Positions 49,362 to 61,324 of a stretch of 64,000 bases of DNA are shown here, piece by piece. The notes beneath the pieces were generated by a model, which ran no database searches, was not told the DNA's origin, and saw only the letters and a program-made list of their open reading frames with translations. Source of the stretch: Ceratotherium simum simum. Its lineage: Eukaryota > Chordata > Mammalia > Perissodactyla > Rhinocerotidae. A program made the translations under genes and the position numbers. Position 1 is the stretch's first letter, and the number at the start of each line of letters is the position of its first letter. The stretch covers positions 22,271,431-22,335,430 of the forward strand of contig NW_004454159.1 of NCBI RefSeq assembly GCF_000283155.1, given 5' to 3'.

Positions 49362-49605
49362 AATACAGTATAACGACCAAGAGTATGGACTTGGATCTGA
49401 GGTTCCCAGGTTCAAATCCCAGCTGGGCCTCTTGTTAGCTGTGTGACTGGAACAAGTCACTCTAAAACTTTCTATGTTTCACTGTTTTCATCTGTATAGT
49501 GGAGATGTTAACCATTCCTATATCACTGGTTATTGTCAAGATTAAATTAGCTAACATATGTAAAGCATTCGGGACAGTGTCTGCACATGGTATGTATGTG
49601 TTTGC
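49362..49605 (+). repeat. MIR SINE, near full length, plus orientation
   Basis: 'acagtataacgaccaagagt', 'aggttcaaatcccagctggg', 'tgttagctgtgtgactggaa', 'gtcaagattaaattagctaa' and 'taaagcattcgggacagtgt' cover most of the MIR consensus, including its tRNA-like B-box. Confidence 0.9.
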
Positions 49606-51785
49606 TACCACTAGTTTGCCCTTCTATTTTCATTTTCCTCGAGTTCCTCTTCTTATAACCTCTTTGGAGAATGCAAGCCTGCTCCCTCATCCTCTCACAT
49701 TGTTACCTGACTCACCATCTTAATTCACTTCTCTCCTCTTCACAAAGCTCAGTCTTCCATACTGATCTGCTCCTTCTCGTGGCCCCCATCTCTTCCATAT
49801 CTACCATAGCATATATTCCATTTCCCCATTATTTCTGACTTCTTATTGTCATCTGCCTCCAAACATTCCATTTGCAGCCCAACTATGATAACATGTAAGA
49901 TGTAATTTACTAACATTGATAGATTTCAATTCATAACTTGCAAGGCACACAAAATGCAGGACTGCTACTGTTGTGCAGTCTTGCACTCGTTTTTTTAATG
50001 AGTTATATAGTAAGCTCTGCCTTGGTTAAATTTGGCAGAGAGGTACCATAATGGTTTGAGTGCTCAAAGGAAATGGTGGAACAACTAGAATTCAAAATGT
50101 AACGTTTCAAATTAAGTATGAACTTGAATTTTGAAGAACCCACTTGCTTTTCGGTAAATGAGGTATGGTCTGTGTCAACAAAGTGCCTTTATTTCTACTT
50201 CATCTAATATCATCATCCACAATATAAGCTCTGGTTTAAAGAGTTCCTGGGATTCCTCAGGGCTGTGTGAGGTAGAAAGGACTATATCTTGCTTTTACAA
50301 TAGCTACTGTGTATTGGCTATGCAAGGCAAGCAGTAGTAAAACCTAGTGGGAGTCAATAAACTGAGTAGATAGGACTCGGAAAATACCTAACCAACAAAT
50401 AGATTCTGTAATAATGTGACATTTTTATGGTCACATTTTTTAACCATAACAGTGCTTGACTGGTACACATTATAGTATTTCAATTTAGTCATTTATCTCA
50501 AAATGAGTTTTATCTTCACTCATAAATAAACAGTGACATTCCAGCAATTTGAAAAGCTTAGCTCCACCTTTGGCTGCAAATCTCATTTTACAATTAGAGA
50601 AACACATGCCCTTTTGTGCCATGTTGCTTAATCTTTGATTTATGGCTCCTATCTTTGTGCCAACCTCTTTCTGTAAACTATACAAAGTTTGTACAAGCTC
50701 AGATATTTCATTCTTATTTCTAATCTTAATGGGTTATTTTCTCCCAAGTGGCCATGTCTCTCTACCCAATAGGTTGGGAGAAAGTATTCACTCTTTCAGT
50801 TCACCAAATACTATTCAATGTCTTAGTATGTTCTCAGAGTCTGAAATAAGTAATGCATTTCCCTAAAAGCCTTGGCTGGCTCTTCCAGAAAGCCTTTCTT
50901 TTCTGTCCCCCGCTCCTCCCACCGCTTGCTCTAGCGTGCCTCCCAACAAAGGCCTCAGGGGGACCGGCTGCCTGCTCTCCGTCCTTTCCAAACTTCACGT
51001 TCACCAGGCTCCCTCAGCAGCAGGCTAGAGAGAAGAAAATTAAAACAGCACATCAGAATGGTTTGTCCTCTGGTTCCATCTTGTCTGCCTTTCAGTGGTG
51101 ACCCTTGGAAGTTTACAGTCACTCCCAACTTCTCCCACAGTCTATCTACAGCTCTAGGTCTTGTCGCATAATTCAGGGAACACTGGAGACGTCTTTTATG
51201 GCAGGGCACTTAATTTGATAGAAATCTGTGTCTTGCTCAAAGTCTAAGATGATGAGATAAGTGTAGGTTCTTACGCCTTCCTTCACCTGTATCCACACAT
51301 TACAGACTTGGCAGGTGTACTCCAAGGTTTGTGCTCTGCGGTTGTTGCTAATGACTTGTTTCATTACAGATGGATTTTCTTCTCTGTTTTTCACCACTTC
51401 TGTTGTTCTTTGGAAGGTGGGAGAAATGTACTTTTACTCTCTCATTTTTAAGTAGAAATCTTTATAAAAACTCTTGTTATAATACAGAAAGATGCTGATG
51501 ATACAATAAAAGTGAAAAAGTGCAGGTACAAAATAATATATCCAGGATGACACATAATTATGACATCAAATAGATGAACGGGATAACACACCAAAATGTT
51601 AAATCATTGTCTCAGAGTCGGAAAGTGATTTCACATTTCTCTATCGATACTTCTTTGTATTTTCCACATTTTGTTTTATGTTTTCAGTGAGCAAGCATTA
51701 CCTTACATTCAGCAAACAATGTTTACAAAAACACATTCATGTGACAGCACAGCCTGTTAAGGACTCTCTACTAAGCACAGATTTG
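49606..51785. other. Non-coding stretch; exon-like minus-strand frames near 51 kb
   Basis: No recognised repeat. Two overlapping minus-strand frames at about 50955-51430 have protein-like composition and are discussed as a finding. Otherwise unique sequence. Confidence 0.35.
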
Positions 51786-52090
51786 TATGTGACATTTATT
51801 CATTCAACAAACGTTTACTGAATGTCCGCTATGGGCCAGGCATTCTGCTAGGTTTGGGGAATATGGCAGTGAACAAAGGAAAGTCTCGCACATATCAGCT
51901 CACATTCAGGTGGAGTAGACAGATAATAAATAAGCAAATCAACATATTTGGGGGATATGTTAGGATACATTACGTTGGGGGAAGTGCTACAACAGAAAAA
52001 ATAACACAAGGTAAAGGTACCGAGAACGACAGAGGATTGAGTGGAGACACAAATGTTTTGAGTCTGCATCAATCAAAGAAACCAGGGAAG
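51786..52090 (-). mobile_element. L2 LINE 3' end, minus orientation
   Basis: 'ttattcattcaacaaacgtt', 'gctatgggccaggcattctg', 'atggcagtgaacaaaggaaa', 'tagacagataataaataagc' and 'ggaagtgctacaacagaaaa' follow reverse-complement L2. The 111-codon plus frame (51854-52189) lies on this repeat. Confidence 0.8.
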
Positions 52091-52734
52091 GCAAAGAAGC
52101 TAAAAAAGCAGACAGTCAGAAGAGCCTCACTAGGTTCATACTGTGCTTATCTTTCATTTATTGTTCATTATCCGTTAGGCAGTCATTAAATCATCATATA
52201 TTTTTCTGATTTCTGAGCAATTCTCCTGAAGGACACAACACTTTTACTTTGAAACGTATAGGGACTAATTATATGTTCTGAGCATTTGGAAAACAGCATA
52301 TTTTAAGGGTTCTTCCTGTTAAGATGTTTGACTAATAGCTAAAATAACGAGGGACTGCTTAATGAACACTCAAAACCAATGAACTCAAGAATTCTCACAA
52401 ACAGGAATTAACTAGTTACCACATTTTAATATGTTGTGTGCATTAAATGATTGTTCACCACTAACATTTGTTCACCCCACTAACTTTTTTTAGGAATTGT
52501 GTGGGAAAACCAAATGCACTTAGGCTGCACCCTAACAAACACAAAGTTCCTTGAAGTGGGTTTTAGTATACAAAATTGTCATTTTTAATATAAGACAAGG
52601 CAAAATTTCCCCTATTACAACACATCTATAAAACATAAGGAAAGACATTGAAAACGAGCTGAAGTACAACTGTTCCCTTTCCCACTATTGCTAAGGGATG
52701 AGGCCGGACACGGAGGTCAGCCCAGACTTCACTG

Positions 52735-52935
52735 AGTGCTTGCTACACCCCACTGTGCTACAGTAGCACACGTTTTTCTTTTTTCATTTAATCATTAAAA
52801 CACCCCAGCAAAGAAGGTACCTCCATTTTAGAGGTTAAGTAATTTTCCCCAGATCCTATAGCTAGTAAATGGCTGAGCAAGAATTCAAAGCAGGCACTCT
52901 GATTCCAGGGTCCACACTTTTAACCATTACGCTCC
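52735..52935 (-). repeat. MIR SINE, minus orientation
   Basis: 'cattttagaggttaagtaat', 'ccccagatcctatagctagt' and 'aatggctgagcaagaattca' match reverse-complement MIR, ending at 'accattacgctcca'. Confidence 0.82.
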
Positions 52936-52969
52936 ACCGACAATCCCTGAGCTTATGATGACTCCACTT

Positions 52970-52980
52970 GAAGCTTCATT
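52970..52980. repeat. Target-site copy 1 of the SINE pair
   Basis: GAAGCTTCATT. Related copies stand at 53225-53235 (GAAGCTTTATT) and about 53508-53518 (AAAGCTTCATT), separating and closing two SINEs. Confidence 0.85.
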
Positions 52981-53224
52981 TTTTTTTTTTGTGAGGAAGA
53001 TCAGCCCTGAGCTAACATCTGCCAATCCTCCTCTTTTTTTTTCTTTTGCTGAGGAAGACTGGCCCTAGGCTAACATCCATGCTGATCTTCCTCTACTTTA
53101 TATGGGATGCCGCCACAGCATCGCTTGACAAGCAGTGCGTTGGTGCACGCCCAGGATCCGAACCGGCGAACCCCGGGCCACCGCAGTGGAGCGCACTTAA
53201 CCACTTGTGCCACCGGGCTGGCCC
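52981..53224 (-). mobile_element. ERE-type SINE, minus orientation (first of a tandem pair)
   Basis: T-rich tail, 'gtgaggaagatcagccctga', a second 'gctgaggaagactggcccta' block, 'ctctactttatatgggatgc', the reverse B-box 'aggatccgaacc', and the end 'ccaccgggctggccc'. ERE2-like type, without the 'caactagaaggatgtgcaac' block. Flanked by GAAGCTTCATT and GAAGCTTTATT. Confidence 0.93.
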
Positions 53225-53235
53225 GAAGCTTTATT

Positions 53236-53505
53236 TTTTTTTTTCTTTTTTTTTAAGGAAGATTGACCCTGAGCTAACATCTGTTGCCAATCTTCCTCCT
53301 TTTTTCTTGTTTTTTTTTTTTCTCTCCCCAAAGCCCCAGTAGATAGTCATATGTCATAGTTGTACATCCTTCTAGTTGCTCTATGTGGGATGCCACCTCA
53401 GCATGGCTTGATGAGCGCTGAGTAGGTCTGCGCCCAGGATCCGAACCTGTGAACCCTGGGCCGCGGAAGGCGCGAACTTAACTGCTACACCACCGGGCCG
53501 GCCCC
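53236..53505 (-). mobile_element. ERE-type SINE, long subtype, minus orientation (second of a tandem pair)
   Basis: Tail of T runs, 'aaggaagattgaccctgagc', then the reverse of the long-subtype block ('ccccaaagccccagtagata', 'gttgtacatccttctagttg'), 'tgggatgccacctcagcatg', the reverse B-box 'aggatccgaacc' and the end 'caccgggccggcccc'. It shares the GAAGCTT target with the preceding SINE. Confidence 0.93.
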
Positions 53506-53831
53506 ACAAAGCTTCATTTTTGATTGAAAGAATTCTAAATTATATAACATACTTCCATACAACAATTAATTTTGGACCTAATTTAATATTTATATGTACA
53601 TTTAATTTTAAATATCTATTTTTAAAAGCCATCACATATTACTCATTCACGATATGTCTGCTTTTAACATTGTTTCCTCTCAGGCTGTTGCCACATAGAC
53701 TGCTTCTGCCCCTGGATAGTTGCTCCTCCAGGCCTAATAAACTTGTTGCACCAAAGTTATTAAGATTTGTCAGTTAAATAAAATAAGTTCCACAGCAAGT
53801 TTTAAGGAACACAGGCGGGGCCCTCTGTTCT

Positions 53832-53860
53832 TCCATCCATCCATCCATCCATCCATCATC
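53832..53860. repeat. (CATC)n microsatellite
   Basis: About seven CATC tetranucleotide units. Confidence 0.92.
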
Positions 53861-54134
53861 TATTCGATATTTCTAGGAATTACCATACCAAATTTCTCCA
53901 CTTGAATCCTACTGCCTCTATCCTAGTATAAATTCTTTTAAATTCTCTTTTTTTTTTGCTAAATATTGTCCTGATTGGACTCCTAACAAATCTCTTTCTC
54001 AATCTTTATTTTTCTGCCAAATTCCCTTTCCAAAGCATAGTTTGAATTTGTTTTTCCCCTTTAAAAGAGATGTTTGTAAATAAATTAATACCTTGCCTGG
54101 TCTATAATAAGTGCTTTGTAAACACTATTATTTT
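53861..54134. other. Non-coding stretch without recognised genes
   Basis: T-rich sequence; nothing recognised. Confidence 0.4.
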
Positions 54135-55000
54135 TGCTATAACCATGTGCCAGACATGAAGCTAAGCACTGGGAGTATGGCAGACGTGAATGAGACATGG
54201 TGCCTGGCACTGAGGAGCCTGAAGTCTAGTGGAGACAGAGAAAAGTAAACAGCCTATCACTATACAATTGTGGAAACACCTCACCCCGATGTGGGTGGAG
54301 GCAGCGGTCAGAAGCAATGAGTTGATACAGGAAGAAGGGTGGGAACAGGAAGAGGAAAATTCCCAGGAGATTAACAGACTAGAAATTATAAGGAGCTTCA
54401 AGTCATTTAATATAAGTCTGAAGAAGGGTCGGGGATTGGTCACGGGACCCATGAGGCTGGACAGCTGGGCAGGGCCAAAATCATAACGGCTTGTACGTCA
54501 TGCTAAATATCTATAAAATTTTGGATTTTATAGATAGGCAACGACAACCTACTAAAAATTTACCCGCACCGTCATTGATGCCATCAATTTTAGAAAGATC
54601 AACTTGGTAACTGTGTGGGAACTGATCAGAAAGGGGTAGAGTTGTGTTAAGAGGTTGCTACAGTAATCAAAGAGAACAATAATGACAACCTGAATAAAGA
54701 TACTAGAAACGGGGATGGAAAGGAGACAATAATGTTGAGAGTAACTGAATAAATAAGGGAACTTGTTTAGTGTTTGGGTATTGGGAGATATTGGGAGGTT
54801 CAGGAGAAGAGAGCGTTACGGATAATTTCCTTAAAATTGTGGCCATTCACTAAACTAAGAAATTGAGATACAGCCAAGATTTTGAGAGCAACGTGATGAA
54901 TTTACTTTGGGGGTGTAAACTTTGTGAAAGCTGATGAAACATCAAAATGCAGACAACCAGTAGACAAAGAGGATCTCTAGCCCAGGGCTAGAGATAAAAA
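54135..55000 (-). mobile_element. L2 LINE, long minus-orientation copy
   Basis: Reverse-complement L2 for about 860 bp: 'accatgtgccagacatgaag', 'agcctgaagtctagtggaga', 'gataggcaacgacaacctac', 'tgctacagtaatcaaagaga' and 'gctagagataaaaacttgga'. The last two fall in the ORF2 C-terminal region. Both strands carry broken frames. Confidence 0.72.
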
Positions 55001-55169
55001 CTTGGAAGTCACCAACACAGGTAATAGTATAAAACTTGAGAATGGATGACACAAGAGTCTACGTAGGATTATTTATTAGTATCATTCATTGAAAAAGATA
55101 TATAAGCTCCCTTTTTCCGCAGAGGAAAATGGATCAAGATTTGGCTCCAGTCATCCTTTTAATATTATC

Positions 55170-55505
55170 TCCTGCCACTCCACACCATATATCTTACTGT
55201 GAATTCACATCAAAATACCTACAATTTCCAAACTCTGTCAGACCCCAACACCCTCCCCTAAATTTTCTGCCTGGTGAACATGGCCTTTAACTCTAAATCA
55301 AATGTCACTTTTCCTGGGAAGCCCTTGATAATCTGACCACTTTCCTCCCAATTCCAGGTGGAGTTCATTGCTCCCTCTTTCCTACACTTGGTCCCTGCCT
55401 CTATTATTGATATACATTTTTTTCTCCTCCACTAGATAGAAAGTTCATAGAAGGAAAAGGCAGCATCCACATAGGAAAAGGTATCCAAGCATGTTTATAG
55501 AATGA
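55170..55505 (+). mobile_element. L2 LINE 3' part, plus orientation
   Basis: 'tttcctgggaagcccttgat', 'ttggtccctgcctctattat', 'cactagatagaaagttcata' and 'gtttatagaatgaatac' match plus-orientation L2. It lies close to the minus-orientation L2 just left of it, so the two are separate insertions. Confidence 0.65.
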
Positions 55506-57027
55506 ATACATAGAGTAATGTGTCCTTCATCTGCCAACAACATCAATTACTCTGCTTTAAAGAACCCACAACTACTTCCATTTGGCAAGCAGCCACAGAA
55601 GGTTCTTGGGTATAATGTGATATTTTCGGTATGATCTACTAAGAATCTTATTTTATTCCTATATTACTAGTACTCATATCGACACAACTAATGTGGTGAA
55701 AACAGCGTAATCATTTAGAATAATAATTACAATAAATACACTAGTTCCTCTCAGTGGAAATGCTAATGTATTTTGAATGAAGCAATAGGAGGCTTCACCA
55801 GGATCAACCGGGAGATCATTAATGGCACTTTGATGTAATATCTCCTCCAGAAAGGACAATTCAAGACAATAAATGAGTAAATAGGTAGTTGAGATCAAGT
55901 TTATATTTCTTAAGTGCTCAATACATGAAAGGCATATTCTTTATAAATAAAGAAGACAGGAACCCTACCCGGGGTTAACTTTAAAGAAAATGCTAAAGAT
56001 AAAAGAGATGCAAATGTTCAAATGACAATCATTCCTTCTAGAAGCATCAACTCTTCTGGGAACAGGATATTTGTGCCTACTCAGCTCCTTGAACAGAAGG
56101 GACAATCTATAAATCCATCTTTGGACTGACATAAAAAGGCCTTTCAAATTGCTATTCCTCCCTTGACTCTACTTAATGGTAAAAAAGAGACGTTTCTGAA
56201 ATTCACTTTCTTTCTAGTTTGTTAGAGAATACTTATACAGTTTTTCCAAGAGATTGAAAGATACATCCATATGGTCTGAGATTTCAACAACTATGACAAA
56301 TTTAGCATCAAATGGAAAGAAGTTGAGGATGTTTTGTTTTTCAAACTGACCACTACCTCTTCAGGGAACTGGTGAGTTTTCATTCCTGACAAACAGTTTA
56401 ATGAGTGTACTATAAGTTATAGATGAGATGGTTCTAAATATCACAGAGTTAAGAATGAGAACTCTAAAACAGAAGTCAGAAAAATGTGTATGTGCAGAAA
56501 GTCTACTATGCAAGCATCATAATACTGCTCCTATTCAGCTTTGATTATAAATAAACATCTACCCTCAAGAGCTTCCAAGAAATTGAGTCCTAAGGATCAT
56601 CTGTCTTGAAGCTACCAAGAGGGTATAAATGTGCAAGTTCTTAGCCCCAGCCCCTATAGTAATTAAGTTGAAGATGCTGAGTCATCCATGATACAAACGA
56701 ATTATTATTTAGTGGTCACGAACAGGGTTTATTTACATTAGGCATACCCAATTATCCCAAGCAGGTTATGTTTTAATTCACTAAATAGTTTGAAGTTGTA
56801 ACTTTCTTTTCCAGACATGTTGTGACTGTGTACCCTGTGCAAAGAAACAAGGTCAAAAATCTCAAATTCACTGTTTAGTTCTGCCCCAAGCACTGAGTGA
56901 CCTCAGCCCTTGACCTCTGTTTTACTTTTTCCATTTTTAACATTTGCAAGATGACAGTTGTCCTCTTACCTTTTTAAATTTTTAAAACAATGCAACAACA
57001 ATTAATATGGCAAACCCAATACTTTGT
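55506..57027. other. Non-coding stretch without recognised genes
   Basis: AT-rich unique sequence; no supported frame. Confidence 0.4.
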
Positions 57028-57061
57028 AAAAAAAAACAAAAACAAAAACAAAAACAAAAAA
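57028..57061. repeat. (AAAAAC)n simple repeat
   Basis: An A-rich run with regularly spaced C residues. It could be the tail of an old retroelement, but no body is recognisable next to it. Confidence 0.85.
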
Positions 57062-57089
57062 AGACAACCTGATGATGAGGATAATACTT

Positions 57090-57845
57090 ACATTGAAAAC
57101 TTACTATCAGCCAATCATTGGCTTATTATACAATCATTGTATTAAATCCTACCTAAATCATGTCATTCTTACAACGACCTCCGAGACAGGTAATGACTTG
57201 TGTCAGATTCCCAACAAGAAACAGGTGGCACACTTAAATGCAATTTGAGGGCAGTTTAACAAAGAGACCATTTGCAAAGGTGTGAGGGTGTTTGTAGAAA
57301 CTATTAAGAGATGGAGCAGTACCCTGAGCTAGTAAGACTCAAGGCAAGCAGTTACCAGCATGAAGTGTCTGGAGGAGGGCAAAGTTACCAGAATTCAGAA
57401 AGCAGCCTTAGAGAGATAACTGCCTGCCAGGAGCTGTTGCCTACAGCAGCACGAGGTGACCTGGTAAGGAGGGAACCCAGGGAATAAACAGCTCAAACTC
57501 TCTTCCCCCCACCTGCTTGCTTATCTCCTGCTGATGCCTCCCATTGGCCAAACCCAACCAGAAGCCAGAGAACCAGGAGCCTCCAAACATCTCAGCACAC
57601 AGAGCAGGTGGAGAAAGGAAGAGAGTGGATCTGATATCCAGTATTCCCATTTTATCCCAAGCATCCAAAACTTACCTTGAATAAATGAGGTAATCAATAA
57701 ATATTTGTTAGTGAAAGAAGAAATAACATCAAAATATCAAGACATTCAGTAAGCTGCTCTGAATCACATACATAGTAAGAGGCTGAGCCAGGCTTTGCTC
57801 CGAGGTTCAAGTCTACGCTCATAACCTCCTATTCACCATCTTTAT
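57090..57845 (-). repeat. MIR-like halves separated by an unclassified mid-repetitive segment
   Basis: The left part (about 57110-57195, 'cattcttacaacgacctccg') and the right part (about 57745-57845, 'catacatagtaagaggctga') look like two pieces of one minus-orientation MIR. Between them, about 57200-57640 ('caagaaacaggtggcacact', 'tgcctcccattggccaaacc', 'aaccagaagccagagaacca', 'gagagtggatctg') resembles a dispersed mammalian repeat that I recall but cannot name. Confidence 0.35.
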
Positions 57846-58254
57846 TCCACACCCTTTATAAGCATGCTGGTGGGTGTTTTGGGAGACAGTAAGAATAAGA
57901 AATAATTACCACCTCCAAGAAATTGCATGCCAGTTTTGTTATCTTACCTTTCCACCTCATTATTGCCAAATCCCCAAATTCCCTTCTAGCATCAAAAGTT
58001 CTATAAAAGCAGGTCTTAGACCTCTTAGAATTCTACCATCTATTCCAACTGAGCAGTGAAACCTTCCACCACATGGCTTTTTGCCCACTTGTTTGAGAGT
58101 ATCCCGCCTCAGAGGGATGTTCTGAGTATAAATAACACAGATAACATGATGACATCTTTTGAGAAGACAAGCCCTTAATCTCTATTTACTGCAATGGAGT
58201 AAGCCTTAGGTCTTATATTATTAATACATTTACTTGCAAGACATGTTGAAGGAT

Positions 58255-58445
58255 TAATTTATTCAGCCAACATATATTGATCATAGAGTACATACCTGAA
58301 ACTGTGCTAGGTACTTGCACAGATTGAGAAAACAAATCTTACGAAAATCAACAACTGGCTTTCTACAGGAATGAGTCCATAATTATCCAGTTAAAAGTGT
58401 GTTAAGTACCAAGAGAGACCATGGGCACATATCCTGGAGTGTAGT
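58255..58445 (-). mobile_element. L2 LINE 3' end, minus orientation
   Basis: 'ttattcagccaacatatatt', 'gaaactgtgctaggtacttg' and 'gttaagtaccaagagagacc' follow reverse-complement L2, heavily diverged. Confidence 0.5.
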
Positions 58446-59000
58446 CATGATCCTGCCCCTCAGCAGCACCTTCCCCTACTTCTCAGTTGTTCTAAGCTTG
58501 GATATAGGATAAAAACCTAAAACAAGCATAAGCATCCCAACCCTGATGTTGTTCCTCAAGACAATCAAGTATTCTATTTTTCCATCTCTTAGGAAAGGCA
58601 TCTGCTATGAAATACCAACCCTGTGTACAAGGGCCTGCCTCAAATAGATAAAACAGGAATTTGTCCCTGTAGGTTTTTTCTCAGTTCTGCTTTTGAGCCT
58701 GGGGAGGCCACTCTTTCCTGCCTGATCCTGACTGAAATAGCACATAGAAATCTTTCGTCTTTTTCAGGGACAAGGCAAGTGAGTTGGCACAGCTATTCCC
58801 TTTCATGCTGTGCAAGCATTAGTTTTGCATTTTTAAAAACTATTGTACAACGTGTCATGCAGAGAGGTTTGCCAAAGGGAGGGAAAGGAAAAAAAAGAAT
58901 AGCAGAGTTGATTTCCTACATTCAAGTTTTAATGATTTTGGAAAGTCATCAACCTAGATCAAATTTCTATACTAATTTGACAGTTTCCCACTAAAGGCAA
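58446..59000. other. Non-coding stretch with an unsupported open frame
   Basis: A 123-codon plus frame at 58623-58994 opens with ATG, but the peptide shows no domain, repeat or membrane pattern and there is no sign of splicing. I do not call it a gene. Confidence 0.35.
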
Positions 59001-59960
59001 GAATGTAAAACCATCAGTTAGCTTCATGATAATTATATTTTAAAGAACAATCTATTTTCTTGATAATTCTAACAAATGGAAAAATTCATTTCATTAAAAA
59101 CTAAAATACTTGATGATGCTTATTTCATCCAAGAGCTCTAGGTAAAATCACTCTCAAACATCCTCCAAATGTTTACTCAGGTGCATACACCTGTGCTTTC
59201 TGTTGCTAACAAAATCTCTGAGTGTGCAGGCCTTCTGCTGCATGAAATGCATTTACATATGCTATGAAACAGAAACAGAGAAGAAACAATCAAGTGCATT
59301 AGTGGGAGTTCACATCCCTCTTCTCACCAAACCAATTTGTAACTTGCGAAGAGCTCTGCTATTTCCTAGCAACATGAGTAAACATTGTGCTATATCCAGT
59401 GCCCAAGATTTGTAACCATGTTAATCTATGAGTACTCGACTTAATTAAAGATTAGACTTTTAAATTGTATTTTTAGTGCACAACAGTACTGCTAAATTAT
59501 GATGATCACTGGCTAAGTGTGCTTATGTCTGCAGAACTCGAGGAATGAAAATGAATCATTTATTTCCATCTTGATATGACTGCTCTTCTCTGAGGCGCTA
59601 TTCTATGAGTTCACAGGCCCTAGAGTTCATTGGAATTCTATGGTTAAAACACAGCTTGGAGACCTCATTTACGAAAATTCCTTTAAACCTTTCACCACTT
59701 TGACAAATTCAGTCCAAGTTCACCGAGCCAATTCAAAAGTAGCTCTCAGCCTTTTTATAGGTTTTCAATTACACCAACACAGCAAACCAGAGCCGTCATG
59801 TTGGAAGAAGTATTTTACAGCTACAGAGAGGCACGAGTTCTTTTTAAGAGACTCAAATGAAAGCAGCATTCCCAAAACTGGAGCCAACAGATGTGAAGCT
59901 TTGTGTGTCTTGAACCATCCTTGACTTATTAAAGAAGAGAACTTCAAATTACTTAAACAT
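59001..59960. other. Repeat-free stretch, possible conserved non-coding element
   Basis: About 950 bp with no transposon signature. It has dense TAAT/ATTA and related cores ('cgacttaattaaagattaga', 'aaatgaatcatttatttcca', 'ggttttcaattacaccaaca'). The frame at 59640-59924 (94 codons, plus) is open on both strands but lacks protein features. The texture fits a developmental enhancer; conservation is untested. Confidence 0.3.
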
Positions 59961-61084
59961 GGCTAGTGTTTAGTTACCTACTATATGACGGATGCTATGA
60001 TTTTTCTAACTTTTTAGAATTTACTTTGCAAAAATATTGGCAAGCTACCTAGCCCTCAAACCATTCCAAATAGTGTTGTTGAAGAATTGTTCAAAACACT
60101 TCCTAGACTTCATTCATCCTCCCTCACATAGTGTGTGACAGCAAGATTTACTTTTCCCTGTATGCATTCTGAGAAACAAAAGTCCCAAGCAGGTCAATGA
60201 GCTTTCCAGGTTGAACTGGTAATCAATGGCAAAACGGAGGTTAGGCCTAATTTCACTTTTTATTTCAATGCAGTCTTTAGGCGGGCCCGACGTAACCATA
60301 CTCTTTTCTGAGAAAGGAATCCATTCTTAAAAGGTTCATATGACTTCACAGATCAAACACAAATATTTTCTTCCATTTTAAAACTTTGAATTTATTTGAA
60401 TATGTGGTTAGTATGGTTTTATGGGAGTACCAATCTTTGAGACTTGGTTGCATGAATTATTTTAAGTGACATTTATCATTAGGGGTAAAGTAGACAAGCA
60501 AGCACATGCACATTAGTTGGTTAGAAGCACTTGCAAAATTTAAATACTATACGTGCAAAGACAAATTTATTCCGGATATAAATAACCTCTTCTCTCAGGG
60601 GGAGTAGTGATGACTCTAAAACCACTGGGAACATAGAGAAAGGGCATCGTGATGACTCTAACAGCTCCAGTATGCAGGCTATTTCTTCCTTGTATATTTA
60701 ATGCTCAAGACGTCAGTTTGGCCTTTTTTGTAATCTCAGTAGGAAACTTGTTCAGTGGATGAGTTTTGCTTTGGTGTTTGGTCTGTCCTGTGTTTTTTTT
60801 CACCCTGTTAAATAAGATCATTACAATTCAACATACTAGACTGCAGATAAGTTCCTCTAGTATTCAATATTAGGAGACATGAAACCTAAAGCTAGAAGGC
60901 ACGTAGAGGCTCAGTACAATTCTAGGCTAGAATATCCTTTTTGACTGTAGAGGCCTCCTGTCCATACAGTCTGACTCAAATGCAGCTCTGTGGCACCGGA
61001 TAGAGCTGGGATTGAAAGGCGGGAGTCGGGGCTGGTGAGGCACGACCCCACACACCAATCCCTTCAGCTCCTGGGGTTACAAAT
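59961..61084. other. Non-coding stretch without recognised genes
   Basis: Apparently unique sequence. Two short near-repeats 'gtgatgactctaa' occur near 60607 and 60649. Confidence 0.4.
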
Positions 61085-61300
61085 AACCTTCCCTCATTCG
61101 TTAATGCATTCCCAATGTCCTGAATGCCAACTGCGGGCCTACTAATCACTGTACTCTACATCGGGGACAGAAAGATGACAGACGCATTCCCTACCCTCAA
61201 GAGCTCAGGTTCAAGAGCGCAGACAGCTGTGGACAACATCTCTGATAGGGGCGACAGCAGAGTAGCAAGCTAAGTGCTGAGGGACAGAGGCCTGGGACTC
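61085..61300 (-). mobile_element. L2 LINE 3' end, minus orientation
   Basis: 'aactgcgggcctactaatca', 'catcggggacagaaagatga' and 'attccctaccctcaagagct' follow reverse-complement L2, diverged. Confidence 0.55.
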
Positions 61301-61324
61301 CCAGGGCCTCCTCAGCCCAAACGT

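Noticed and set aside
58623..58994. 123-codon plus-strand frame starting with ATG
   Set aside because: Peptide lacks any recognisable motif; no splice or promoter context; chance frame more likely.
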